Assembly (NCBI RefSeq): GCF_019112545.1
Contig: NW_025064883.1
Coordinates: forward strand, 124,001-188,000
Length of the DNA stretch: 64,000 bases
DNA from: Guyanagaster necrorhizus
Taxonomy: Eukaryota > Basidiomycota > Agaricomycetes > Agaricales > Physalacriaceae
Reading direction: 5' to 3'
Shown piece by piece: positions 47,290 through 56,697 of this stretch; within the stretch, counting starts at the first letter, position 1; each line of letters begins with the position of its first letter. The notes under the pieces were generated by a model, which saw only the letters and a program-made list of their open reading frames with translations, ran no database searches and was not told the DNA's origin. The translations under genes and the position numbers were made by a program.

Positions 47290-48006
47290 TCATGTGTCCA
47301 TGTAATAAGAGTAGCGCGAAAAGGCGTGGAGGTAACGAGAGTGCAATTCGAAAAGGAATGCAAAAAGTAGCCTGTAGAAACGGAAAACAGAAAACAGAAG
47401 ACCTCCGTCAACTAATGACTGCCAATGAGCTCGTAAGCTTCCGGCTAAAGCGGCTAGGGATAATGATCTCCGTGCCTCATCCCGCTCACCGACTTGCCGG
47501 CCCACAAGAACCAACATCGGCTTCAGGGAAGAGTCCCATAGAAACATGAGAAGAAGGTGCCAAGGACGAAGCTGGGAATTGCAATGGCGGGAAACGAGAT
47601 GAAGTGGCTTCAGCGAACGACGCCGCGACAACCTCCTGCGAGAAACTGCAGCGCCAACGGTCCATTCCCAAGCGGTGACGAAAATGCAGCTCAACAAATT
47701 GGGTTTAGACACAGGTGCGGTGGAAGTGAGATCGGTGTCGACAGCAGGGTCGGTGTGCTGAACGGACTTCTTGTAGATGATAGAGGACCTCGCCTTTCCC
47801 TCTCTGCCCTTGGACCGGTTCGATTTGTTGTTGTCCATGGAGCTTCTTTGAGTGTACGTGTCAGAGAGAAGAGGCGACTCGTTAGCTGACTTGGAGGACA
47901 CACTGTCGTAAATGTAGCGCTTGGAACGTAGGTCAACTGAGATTCGACGTTGGCGAGATAGACTGGAAGGGTAGAGAGGCTTGTTAAGTGAAATCGTCAG
48001 AGCCAT
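47290..48006 (-). CDS. Uncharacterised single-exon ORF
   Basis: 238-codon open frame beginning MALTISLNKPLYPSSLSRQR, then a Ser-rich hydrophilic stretch (SKSANESPLLSDTYTQRSSM, KSNRSKGREGKARSS) and, in the second half, two hydrophobic segments (WHLLLMFLWDSSLKPMLVLV and GGLLFSVFRFYRLLFAFLFE). I do not recognise it. The middle is rich in Arg and looks less convincing as protein; a second frame there is also open, so an intron may be missed and the second half may be wrong. It lies in the gap between SPC7 and eIF4A. It may be a small membrane protein or a chance ORF. Confidence 0.4.
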   Translation of the reverse strand: MALTISLNKPLYPSSLSRQRRISVDLRSKRYIYDSVSSKSANESPLLSDTYTQRSSMDNNKSNRSKGREGKARSSIIYKKSVQHTDPAVDTDLTSTAPVSKPNLLSCIFVTAWEWTVGAAVSRRRLSRRRSLKPLHLVSRHCNSQLRPWHLLLMFLWDSSLKPMLVLVGRQVGERDEARRSLSLAALAGSLRAHWQSLVDGGLLFSVFRFYRLLFAFLFELHSRYLHAFSRYSYYMDT

Positions 48007-48261
48007 ATACCGGCGTCGCTATACCCAACGCACTCCACGGACTCTGCGCCACGCCGAATTATTGCTGCAATAAGATGCTTGATTTACCGATGAATCCAAA
48101 TCATTGCAGCCAAAATGTAGGACGTAAACATTTTCAAAGCAAAACTGTTCATAGCGTTCAGACATAAATGATAGTGGTGGGTAGTGGACAAAGAGACACA
48201 TCATGACATTCGCGCCTATTACACAATTCGGATAAACAAGTGTACATAACTCTTCGCCCAA

Positions 48262-49774
48262 TCAGATAAGGTCACTAAGGATCATATCAGTAGCTGGTAG
48301 AAAGGAACATTGAAATTTACAAACGCGACATTGAGCGGCATCTCATCAATTTGAGTAGAATAAAACTCTTGAAACACCCAGATGTCAGTGTGAAAAAAAT
48401 CGCAACAGAAGTTCCTGCTCACTTTCGATATCCCTCAGCATGGGCACATCACTGCTGGTGACAAAGTTGATAGCAACACCCTTTCTTCCAAAGCGACCGC
48501 CACGACCTATGCGATGGATGTAATTCTCTCGGTTCGTCGGCAGGTCATAATTGATCACCAAAGACACTTGTTGTACGTCAATCCCACGAGCAAGTAAATC
48601 CGTCGTGATGAGTACACGAGAGGCTCCCGTACGGAACTCCTTCATGAGATTCTTACGTTCTTGTTGATCCATGTCACCGTGCTGTAGTTTCTTCAATCAG
48701 CAATCCTTGCGAGCAATTGAACAGCGCATACCATAGCTGACACCGTGAATTCGCGACTCTGCATCTGCTCCGTCAGGACATCGACCTTCCTCCTGGTGTT
48801 ACAGAATATGACAGCTTGGGTGATGTTGACGGTGTCATAGATATCACACAGTGTGTCGAGTTTCCAGCCCTCCTTCTCCACAGCAATGTAAAATTGTTTG
48901 ATACCCTCCAAAGTCAACTCGTCCTTTTTGACGAGGATTCTGATGGGATCACGCATGAACTTGGTCGTCACATCCAAGACCTCCGCAGGCATGGTAGCGG
49001 AGAACAAAGCGACCTGGATGTCGTTAGGCAAAAGCTGGAACGTATCATAGATCTGGGTAGTGAATCCCTGGGAAAGCATCTCATCTGCTTCGTCAATGCA
49101 GAGGACCTTTACCGCACTAGTGTTAAGTAACCCTCGGCGGATGATGTCGAGAACACGACCAGGAGTACCGACGACAATCTGAACGCCATCGCGGAGCTTT
49201 GCCATATCTTCGCGGATGCTGGTACCACCCACACAAGCCAGACTGGTTACATCTGTGTAGTCTCCAAGGGCGACGACGACTGTGTGGATCTGCGCAGCGA
49301 GCTCACGAGTGGGTGCTAGGATGATCGCCTGCGTCGCTTGGAGGTCGACATCAACTTTCTGCAAAAGGGACACGGCAAAAGCAGCAGTCTTTCCTGTGCC
49401 AGACTGGGCCTGAGCAATGACATCCTTGCCATTTGCGATCGGGATGATGGCGCGTTGCTGGATCGCAGAAGGTCTTTCAAACCTTTGGCAAAGGTATTAG
49501 AAAGGCAGATATAGCAAGGTAGAAATTATTTAAAACCAACCCATATGCATAGACACCGCGGAGCAGTTCCGGCTTTAGATTCATGTCATCGAAACTGTTT
49601 GAACGGAAGATTAACAAAGTATGAAGGGAAACTGATAGATATTTAACGGCACCTGTCGACAGCTTGGTCGAAATTTGACTGTATCTCTTCTATGGTGGCA
49701 TCTTGTTCTTTACTGGACAATAGTTAAAAATATGTCTCACCAAGAGCAGCAACAAAGGAAGCTTACCTTTTCAT
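48262..49774 (-). CDS. TIF1: Translation initiation factor eIF4A (DEAD-box helicase)
   Basis: RNA helicase of the eIF4F cap-binding complex. Begins [20 protein letters not shown]. Motifs: [16 protein letters not shown] (Q motif), [13 protein letters not shown] (motif I), [11 protein letters not shown] (Ia), [10 protein letters not shown] (Ib), [12 protein letters not shown] (II, DEAD), [13 protein letters not shown] (III), [26 protein letters not shown] (V) and [13 protein letters not shown] (VI). The last intron (48275-48324, GTTTGT..CTTAG) leads to a final 13-nt exon that yields [11 protein letters not shown], the universal eIF4A end; without it the frame would run on into unrelated residues. 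The first coding exon is only 8 nt (ATGAAAAG). Distinct from SUB2 and ROK1, also in this window. Confidence 0.95.
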
Positions 49775-50125
49775 ACAAATGTGTTAATGGAAGGGGAGTT
49801 TTGAAGATAAACTGCCTTCTGAATGGTGTAGTGATGGAGGTTGATTATTAGTTTGGTTACGATGATATGTTTTTACTGGACTGTTACTTAAATACAATCG
49901 CATCGGTCCCGCCGGTGTCTGATGAGTCAGCACTAGACCTTCGTTCGAGTCAGGCGCCACTGTAGCACAGGTTCCGGAAGCGGCAAGGGCGGGTGTCGGT
50001 TGGGTGTCCGGCTCTATCCGGGCCGCCCACAATTAAAGAGTGACGTGACTTGCCGCGGCCTGTTTTCCGGTCTTGCACCCGCTGTCTCGTCGTTGTTATG
50101 CGCTCATGACCTTCTTTTTCACAGG
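49775..50125. promoter_or_regulatory. Divergent promoter region, eIF4A and Myb/C2H2 gene
   Basis: 351 bp between divergent start codons. An AG-ending pyrimidine-rich tract (CTTCTTTTTCACAG, about 50111-50124) directly precedes the Myb gene's ATG at 50126 and may be the end of a 5' UTR intron. No TATA box or repeat stands out. Confidence 0.45.
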
Positions 50126-52261
50126 ATGCAAGAGAAAAGTACCAGTCGAGCGTGGACACAGGAAGAGGACGATCTCTTGGTGCAAGTCATGAACCGCAAT
50201 GGCGGTTTTGAAAACTGGAAGGAAGTTGCTACCCTCATTCCCGGAAGAACGAACAAGGCCTGTAGGAAGGTCTGTCTTCCCGCTGTTCCCTTCGTTGGTT
50301 CTTACTGACATCATCCTTGTAGCGATGGCTACATTCCCTTTGCCCCGATCTTAGGAAATCCGCCTGGACACCCAAGGAGGACGCGCTCCTGGTGGCTCTG
50401 CACAAAAGGCACAAGAATAAATGGTCAACTATTGCTCGATTTATCCCTGGTCGGACAGACGATGCATGTTCCAAGCGGTTTCGAGAAGCATTGGATCCTA
50501 GGCTAAAGAAGGATCCATGGACGCACGCAGAGGATACCAAACTCTTGCAGCTGTATAGTCGGTTAGGCCCCAAGTGGAAAGAGGTCGGCGAAGAGATGCA
50601 GCGTAGTGGTTTAGGGTGTCGTAACAGGTATATTCTTTTTGTCGTTACCCTGTCAAGCAATGTCGAATGGTTCTCTTTCCAGATTGAGACTTCTTGAACG
50701 AAGAGCTTCGGCTCGTGTGCATCGGGAAGAGTCGTCACCAGACAGCGTTCATAGCTCTGACGTCGACGTTGGAGAGCCAAATACAGATTCTGCCGTCTCC
50801 TCGACCCTCACTCCAGACCCTTCCTCCTCTGCGCCAGACCGTCACTCTTCCCTCCGGGAACCTCCGCTATTGTTTCCTCCACTTCAAGCCCATGATTTTA
50901 CTATAACCGAGGATCCCCTGGCGTTCACCGACTCAATGATCTTCAATCCTCACTCTATACCTTTCGAGAACGCCCCTTTGCAATACAGCATCCACACCGC
51001 ATCATCTACTGGTGATGCGCAGCATCTTGTCCCTTCACAAGGTGACTCGATTCTTAGGGACATGGAATTACCCCAATCCCAGGATTACTCTTCACTGTTC
51101 TCACCCTACAATGATTTTGCGACCTTCGGAGACTTTTTCATGAACACTCCGTACCCGGATAGTGATGCCTCTCCTAACTTGGCTGTCCTTGACCTTAAGT
51201 CCCCACACTCCTCACGCTCCTCTCCCATGCCCGAGGGAAATGGAGTGACTTCTCAGCATGACCTGGAGTTGTTTTTCTACCTCCCGACGTTTACGGATCC
51301 TATAATTCAATGGTCCCCCAGTGTACCTTTGGATGACAATCTGGTATCCTCGGGTTTAGTTGACCAAACTGCATCCATCTCGATTACTTCAAGTATTGAT
51401 ATGCCGGCGCACAACCTGGTCAATCCTGATTCACCTACGATGCCTCTCTCCCCATCTCGGCACTATCGCCATTCAGCAACGCGAACTAGACCCAGAAGGA
51501 GGACGCCGCCGTCTAATGACACCCGAGTTTCTTCCGTGAGGCCGGCCGCATCTGAGTAAGGGTGTTGTTGTTCGAATACGTCAACTTCTCATACTAATTG
51601 TCAACCCAAGTCCAAACATCCTTCCTTATGCCTGTGGTTACCATAATTGTTGGCCACGAGAACGGTTTGCCACCTCGAGAGAATTATTGTATCATAGTAA
51701 AACCCACGAGCATGAGGACGAGGTGTCGGACGACGGCACAGACCGACTTTTCAGATGCGCGTTGGAAGGATGTGGGAAATCTTGGAAGGTAAGATGGTAT
51801 TACAAAACATTTATCCTGATGCAGACTCACCTTCTGCAGAGTATAAATGGCCTTCAATACCATCTTCAAGTGTGAGTTTGTTTACCAAACCAACATACTT
51901 TGATGCTATTATCATACAGATCTCCCGCACATTTTATACAGGCTTTGTCTTCCAAGCTACAGGCTACTACGAACGCCGTCTTGAGCGAATCAGAATCCTT
52001 CCGCTGTCCCAAGCCTGGATGTCATAAGGCTTACAAGCAACACGGCGGTTTACGATATCACTTGAAGCATGTACGTAGGCGGTTCGGGATCATTGTCGTC
52101 CGCAATAACTGATATCTTCTTAGGGCCATCCAAAGCGAACACCTGAGCAACTCACTGATGTCCCACATACTGTGGGAAAACCGAGACGACTACGTCAAAG
52201 GAAAGAAAGGATAGAAGGAGTCCCCCGATCAATCGTCGAGCCCGGAGCGAGCATGAAGTAG
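50126..52261 (+). CDS. Putative transcription factor with three Myb repeats and C-terminal C2H2 zinc fingers
   Basis: N-terminal half: three Myb/SANT repeats, WTQEEDDLLVQVMNRNGGFE, WTPKEDALLVALHKRHKNKW and WTHAEDTKLLQLYSRLGPKW, each with spaced Trp and an Arg/Cys recognition helix (GRTNKACRKRWLHS, GRTDDACSKRFREA, GLGCRNRLRLLERR). The middle is Ser/Pro-rich, about 290 residues, low complexity, and could be an activation region. An intron (51557-51610) has its donor GTAAGG overlapping an apparent TGA stop; removing it joins the frame to C2H2 fingers: an irregular one (CGYHNC), then CALEGCGKSWKSINGLQYHL and CPKPGCHKAYKQHGGLRYHL followed by KHGHP. The last two resemble the paired fingers of Sfp1. 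Basic tail (KPRRLRQRKERIEG). Likely nuclear. A two-gene reading is possible but leaves a C2H2 gene without a start. Target genes unknown. Confidence 0.8.
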
Positions 52262-52479
52262 ATGACGATGAAAGTAGAATGTAGTTAGCTTCATAGTAAT
52301 TTGCAAGCTGCATCATTAGGAGGGTTGATGGAAGCGTTTGAGACATTGTGGATCGAATTTCAAGGACATCTCGATATGTAGCCAGCACCGCTTGCATACG
52401 CCAAGCAACAAATGATGCTGTGAACTTCTGTCACTCATTTACTCTGAATAGTAGCTAATTCTCAACCTTCATTAATCAA
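52262..52479. other. Intergenic region after Myb/C2H2 gene
   Basis: About 220 bp downstream of the Myb/C2H2 stop, holding its 3' UTR. No coding signal. Confidence 0.4.
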
Positions 52480-52559
52480 TGCTAACCCTTTGCAGATAGC
52501 AAAATACTCACCTGAGAAGATACTTGAATTAAATCTGCCAAATACTAGAGCCTTAACAC

Positions 52560-52948
52560 CCTTGAACCAAAGCCTTAACTTGGTTGTGTTCTCTGACGTT
52601 TAGTCTCGTCAGGTAGCCCGTCGTGGTTCAAAAAAAGTTGCAGAGCTACGATGTATGATGACCAGTCTATGTTTGTCGCAGAGCTCTCTCGTGTATCTTG
52701 TAGCTTGTAACATTGTTGCCTCACTCTTCTCCGTTTAATTCAGATCTGTTCTTCGCAGCATAAACAAGATCTTCCCAAAAGACTTCGAGGCCTTGATACC
52801 CTGCATTGCTTGCTTCGGCTATCTTGACGTCAAGGCCATCGATCCATGCTCTGCCTATGGAGAAAACGTTTAATGAGGGCTTCACTGACAGACACGCCTT
52901 TATGGCTGACACAGCAATCAGAAGGGAGGCTACTGGTGTAGAAGACAT
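52560..52948 (-). pseudogene. 3-dehydroshikimate dehydratase-like gene remnant
   Basis: A decayed gene of the xylose-isomerase-like TIM-barrel family. Best piece: SIGRAWIDGLDVKIAEASNA followed by GYQGLEVFWEDLVYAAK, which matches the N-terminus of fungal 3-dehydroshikimate dehydratases (quinate/shikimate catabolism). A stop follows soon after. Further along, on the same strand but in shifting frames, come RYTRELCDKHRLVII, then LQLFLNHDGLPDETKRQRTQ, then KLRLWFKGVKAL, again family blocks in the right order. At least two frameshifts and stop codons break it, and everything after the first third of the usual protein is absent. The metal-binding residues are not present. Probably a recent loss, since the residues left are still well preserved. 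Confidence 0.75.
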
Positions 52949-53180
52949 CTGAACAAGCGAAACGGCAGAAAGAGTGAGTAGTGGAAAGCTCAAGGACAGT
53001 TGCGATTCTAATTTGAACGATGCGGTAAAGGGCTCCGCGTACAGGTCGGACGGCGCTTCGTCACTGCTTCGAGTCGACCAAGGCTTTTCAGTTCGTGACT
53101 CAAAATTCTTACAAATGTCTTCGATTAGTACTTATCCCTCTAACCAATCCCAAGTCGTAACGTCCTGCATGTATTTTATA
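52949..53180. other. Intergenic region between pseudogene and SGT2
   Basis: About 230 bp with no supported gene. It includes the former promoter area of the pseudogene and the SGT2 3' UTR. Confidence 0.4.
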
Positions 53181-54394
53181 TCACTGACCCATACCAAATT
53201 GTTCGGCACTGAAGTTCGAATTGTGGATACATAGAGCAAAGGACAAAGAATCGACTTACAGTTGTCTAAGAGAGGGGTTCGCCATCAGTTCCTCCATTGA
53301 GGGCATGTTACCCGACTGTACTCGGCTCATCTAAACTTCACTGAGAAGGAGAGTCCAGAGAAGACGATATATACATACCATGTCTGCCAATGCAGGGTTT
53401 TGCATTAGGTTGGCCAACCCTCCATTAGCCGCCATTTGCTGGGCCATTGCCATCATCTGGGGATTGTTCATCATACTAGCAAGATCGGGCATTCCACCAC
53501 CTCCGCCGCCCATGTTCCGGAACATATCTGCCATGCCGCCAAAGCCACCGGTGCTAGCACCAGCGTTATTGGTGGAATCGGTGTCACGAGTAAGTGGTGG
53601 CGGAACGTCCTCGTCCTCGTCAACGATGCGTGCCTTTGAACTTTGCAAACCAGTCTGAAGGGATGTGTTGTTTGGATCAATCTTAAGTCCCCTCTCGAAA
53701 GCATCGGCGGCAGCCTCGTAGTCGAGAAGAGCGTATTGCGCATGTCTGAACTGCTTAGTAGGCTTAGATCATGAGGTTGAAGGACACGCACCCTAGCCGA
53801 TGATACGACTTCACATATTTAGGGTCAACAGAGATAGCCTTTTCAGCATCACCAACGGCCGAGAGATGATCTCCTTTGCTAGAATGAGCGGCGGCGCGAT
53901 TTGAATAGTAGATTGGGTTGACTGGATCGAAAGCGATGGCCTTGGTGTAGGAAGCGATGGCCTCATCATACTTCTTTGCGGTCATTTGCGAGTTACCAGC
54001 CTGCTTCAGTTTCTCTGCCTGGGCTTTATCGTCAGCCGTAGGCAACTTGGATTGCGAAGTGGAAGCGCTCGCGGCAGCAGATGTACCCTGCGAGGCGGCG
54101 CCAACTTTGTTCATGGTCTTGAGATAAACATCAAAGATGTTCTGCAGCGTTGCAGGCTTGACGGTCAGGCGTTCTACCTGCTGCTTGCTGAGAGGGTCGA
54201 CTCCGAAGGCTTCCCCAATGCATTGAACTATAATGTCACTGCCATATCAGACGTGCCCTTGGTTGACGAGAGAGAAAGAACCGACTTGCAATCTCCAAAG
54301 ATTCCTTATCATCGGCCTTGACAGTGCCATCGATGATGGACTGGTTCAAAAAGTCGATAATGGAGAGAACGAGGCGCTGCTGCTTTTCTGCCAT
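53181..54394 (-). CDS. SGT2: Small glutamine-rich TPR co-chaperone SGT2
   Basis: Co-chaperone that hands tail-anchored membrane proteins from Hsp70 to the GET pathway. N-terminal dimerisation domain MAEKQQRLVLSIIDFLNQSI and GEAFGVDPLSKQQVERL; three TPR repeats (KLKQAGNSQMTAKKYDEAIA, NPIYYSNRAAAHSSKGDHLS, KYVKSYHRLGHAQYALLDYE); and a Met/Gly/Asn-rich C-terminus (GMADMFRNMGGGGGGMPDLA, NNPQMMAMAQQMAANGG) that binds hydrophobic segments. The last intron (53209-53259) leads to a 28-nt exon, giving SLRQLAEQFGMGQ, the usual end; reading through would stop at LRQL. The gene is divergent from PRP19 with 123 bp between start codons. Confidence 0.93.
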
Positions 54395-54517
54395 CCGTGA
54401 TGCTGGACGATGAACTGACGCAGGGCCTTCCAAAACAAATCGTGGCAAACACCGGTTCATTTTCTTTTCCTCATCACCAACGACGAACACGACGAATACG
54501 AAGGCGCTCCTTCCGTG
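54395..54517. promoter_or_regulatory. Very short shared promoter, SGT2 and PRP19
   Basis: Only 123 bp separate the divergent start codons. No TATA box; CT/AG-rich sequence. Transcripts must start inside it or overlap. Confidence 0.5.
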
Positions 54518-56137
54518 ATGTTTTTCTGTGCGATATCTGGAGAGGTTCCTCAGGATCCGGTGGTGTCTTCCAAGTCTGGAAAGGTGTATGAGCGACGCCT
54601 CATCGTCAAGTACATTACGGAGAACGGCACTGACCCCATCACTGGCGACAAGTTGGAGGAGGCGGATCTCATCTCTATCAAGGCCTGTACGTCGTTTTCT
54701 CGTTTTTCTCCTTCCTTGCTGTACTTACACTGGACGCGTCAGCTCCAAACAGTGCTCCCCCTCGACCACCCACCCAAACTTCCATCCCAGCGTTGCTGCA
54801 TAGCCTGCAAAACGAGTGGGATGCAATCATGCTCGAGACCTGGGCGTTGAAGCAGCAGTATACCAACGTGCGACAGGAACTCAGTCACGCCCTTTACCGC
54901 GACGATGCTGCGACTCGCGTTGTTGCGCGTCTCATTCGAGAGCGAGATGCGGCTAGAGAGTGCGTAGGCGTTGCCTTTCATCTTGCGCTCCAATTAATTC
55001 CTTATTAGGGCTCTCGCTAACGTTCAAGCAAGCATGGGTATTTCAGCGCCGATTGACAGCGCGACCGACGTTGAGATGGCAGAGAGCGGTGCTGAAAACG
55101 GGATGCCCAAGGCTATCGTCGACCAAATTACTGAGACCTACCAAGCACTATCCTCTACGCGTAAAAAGCGAAAGGCGCCTATTGGCTACGTCTCACCTGC
55201 CGATGTCAAAACATTTACCGCCAAACACACCATTCCTTCCCTCCATTCAGCTTCTCCCGCAGGCATCACTACTTTGGCCGTGTCGTGCTCGTCACCTTCC
55301 CAGTTCCTGACCGGGGGGAATGACAAGATTGTTCAGCTTTATGACAGAAGCACGGACAAGGTGCTGGCTTCGTTGAAAGGCCACACTAAAAAGGTTACCC
55401 ACGTCGCGTTCCGGGAGCGCGAAGGCGACCCTACTATGCTACTCTCAGCCGGTGCCGACAAGATCGCCAAAATCTGGGCGTACGACACGGCTTCCCAGGA
55501 ATACATTCCCAAATCGACTGTTCGCACTCACAAAGGAGAGCTCACAGGCCTGTTCGTGCATCCCACCTCCACCCTCCTTGCTCTTTCATCGACGGATAAA
55601 ACCTTCTCCATCCATGACCTTACAAATTTTACACAAGTCTATCGCTCCTTGAGCGCCGATGAGGGATTCACTTCGCTGTCTATACACCCGGACGGAACTC
55701 TCATCGGTTTGGGTACGGCTACCTCGACCATTCAAATATATGACATCCGTGTGAGCGCAATCGCTGCAACACTGACTCCCAGCAATGCAGTTCCCTTCAC
55801 AATTAATACCCTCTCATTCTCTGAGAACGGTTATCACCTTGCAGCTCCCAATGCTTCGTCGTCGGTCGGGATTTGGGATTTGCGTAAGCAGAAGGTTACG
55901 CAAAGTATTGTTTTGGAAGATGACTTCAAAATAAACAAGCTGCAATACGATATGAGTGCGCAGTTCTTGGGTGTTGCAGGAAGTGCTGGGGGCAGAATTT
56001 ATGCACATAAATCATGGGAGGAGTTGGTCCGGCTTGAGGAGGGAGGGGAGATCTCGGACTTCACTTTTGGCGAGCTGGGTACTGAAATTTGGGGAGCTAC
56101 AGGTCGGGAAGTGCGTGTATGGGGTTTACCTACTTAG
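54518..56137 (+). CDS. PRP19: Pre-mRNA-processing factor PRP19
   Basis: E3 ubiquitin ligase and scaffold of the spliceosomal NineTeen complex. N-terminal U-box MFFCAISGEVPQDPVVSSKS with YERRLIVKYI and NGTDPITGDKLEEADLI; a coiled coil (LLHSLQNEWDAIMLETWALK, QELSHALYRDDAATRVVARL) that makes the tetramer; then WD40 repeats, for example LTGGNDKIVQLYDRSTDKVL, LLSAGADKIAKIWAYDT, and LAALSSTDKTFSIHD-like units, ending TGREVRVWGLPT. Short introns at about 54686-54741 and 54961-55007; the WD40 part is one exon. Start at 54518 gives the exact family N-terminus. Length about 500 residues, normal. Confidence 0.95.
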
Positions 56138-56697
56138 TGCGATCCATTTCTTCATTATCTACTACCTGGTGTATCATATCTCCAAAGACTGTTGTATGGT
56201 CATGGCACACAGGGGCAACAAAGGATTGAGGTTTACGTCAAAATCCGAATAAGAGGCCTTCGCTTGCCAACGAGAACGGTGGCATTAAGGACCAAAAAGG
56301 AGGTTTTGATCATTTCTAGTCAAAAAACCGCGAAGTTACTCTAGGAATTTCTCTTCTCCCCAGGAATCCGGACAATTTTTCTGTGGCAGCACAAACCGTC
56401 AAAAAGGCCAAAATGAGCGTTGTTGTCCATCCATTTCGAGATCGCACAACTATCGTGACAACTTATTGTCATTCATGACATTTTGTACAAGGCCAGGTAA
56501 AAATACAGGCGACTTCGGAAAAAATGAAGGAATATAAAGTGGAATAAATCAGATAATGCGCATGAAAAGAATGGCCGTGACGAAGAAGGTAGGTATTGCA
56601 AAGTCAAAAATCAGGATGTTTCGTCAATCATATAATGCAGAAGGTCCACTGATCTAAATCGAAAAAACCGGGAAATAAAGAAACCGAAGCTCGGTCC
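56138..56697. other. Convergent intergenic region, PRP19 and OPT transporter
   Basis: 560 bp between converging stop codons. Holds both 3' UTRs and terminators. I see no ORF or repeat of note. Confidence 0.5.

Noticed and set aside
51557..51562. Stop codon ending the Myb protein at 51559
   Set aside because: The stop overlaps a GTAAGG donor; splicing to the acceptor at about 51610 continues in frame into C2H2 fingers that otherwise have no start.
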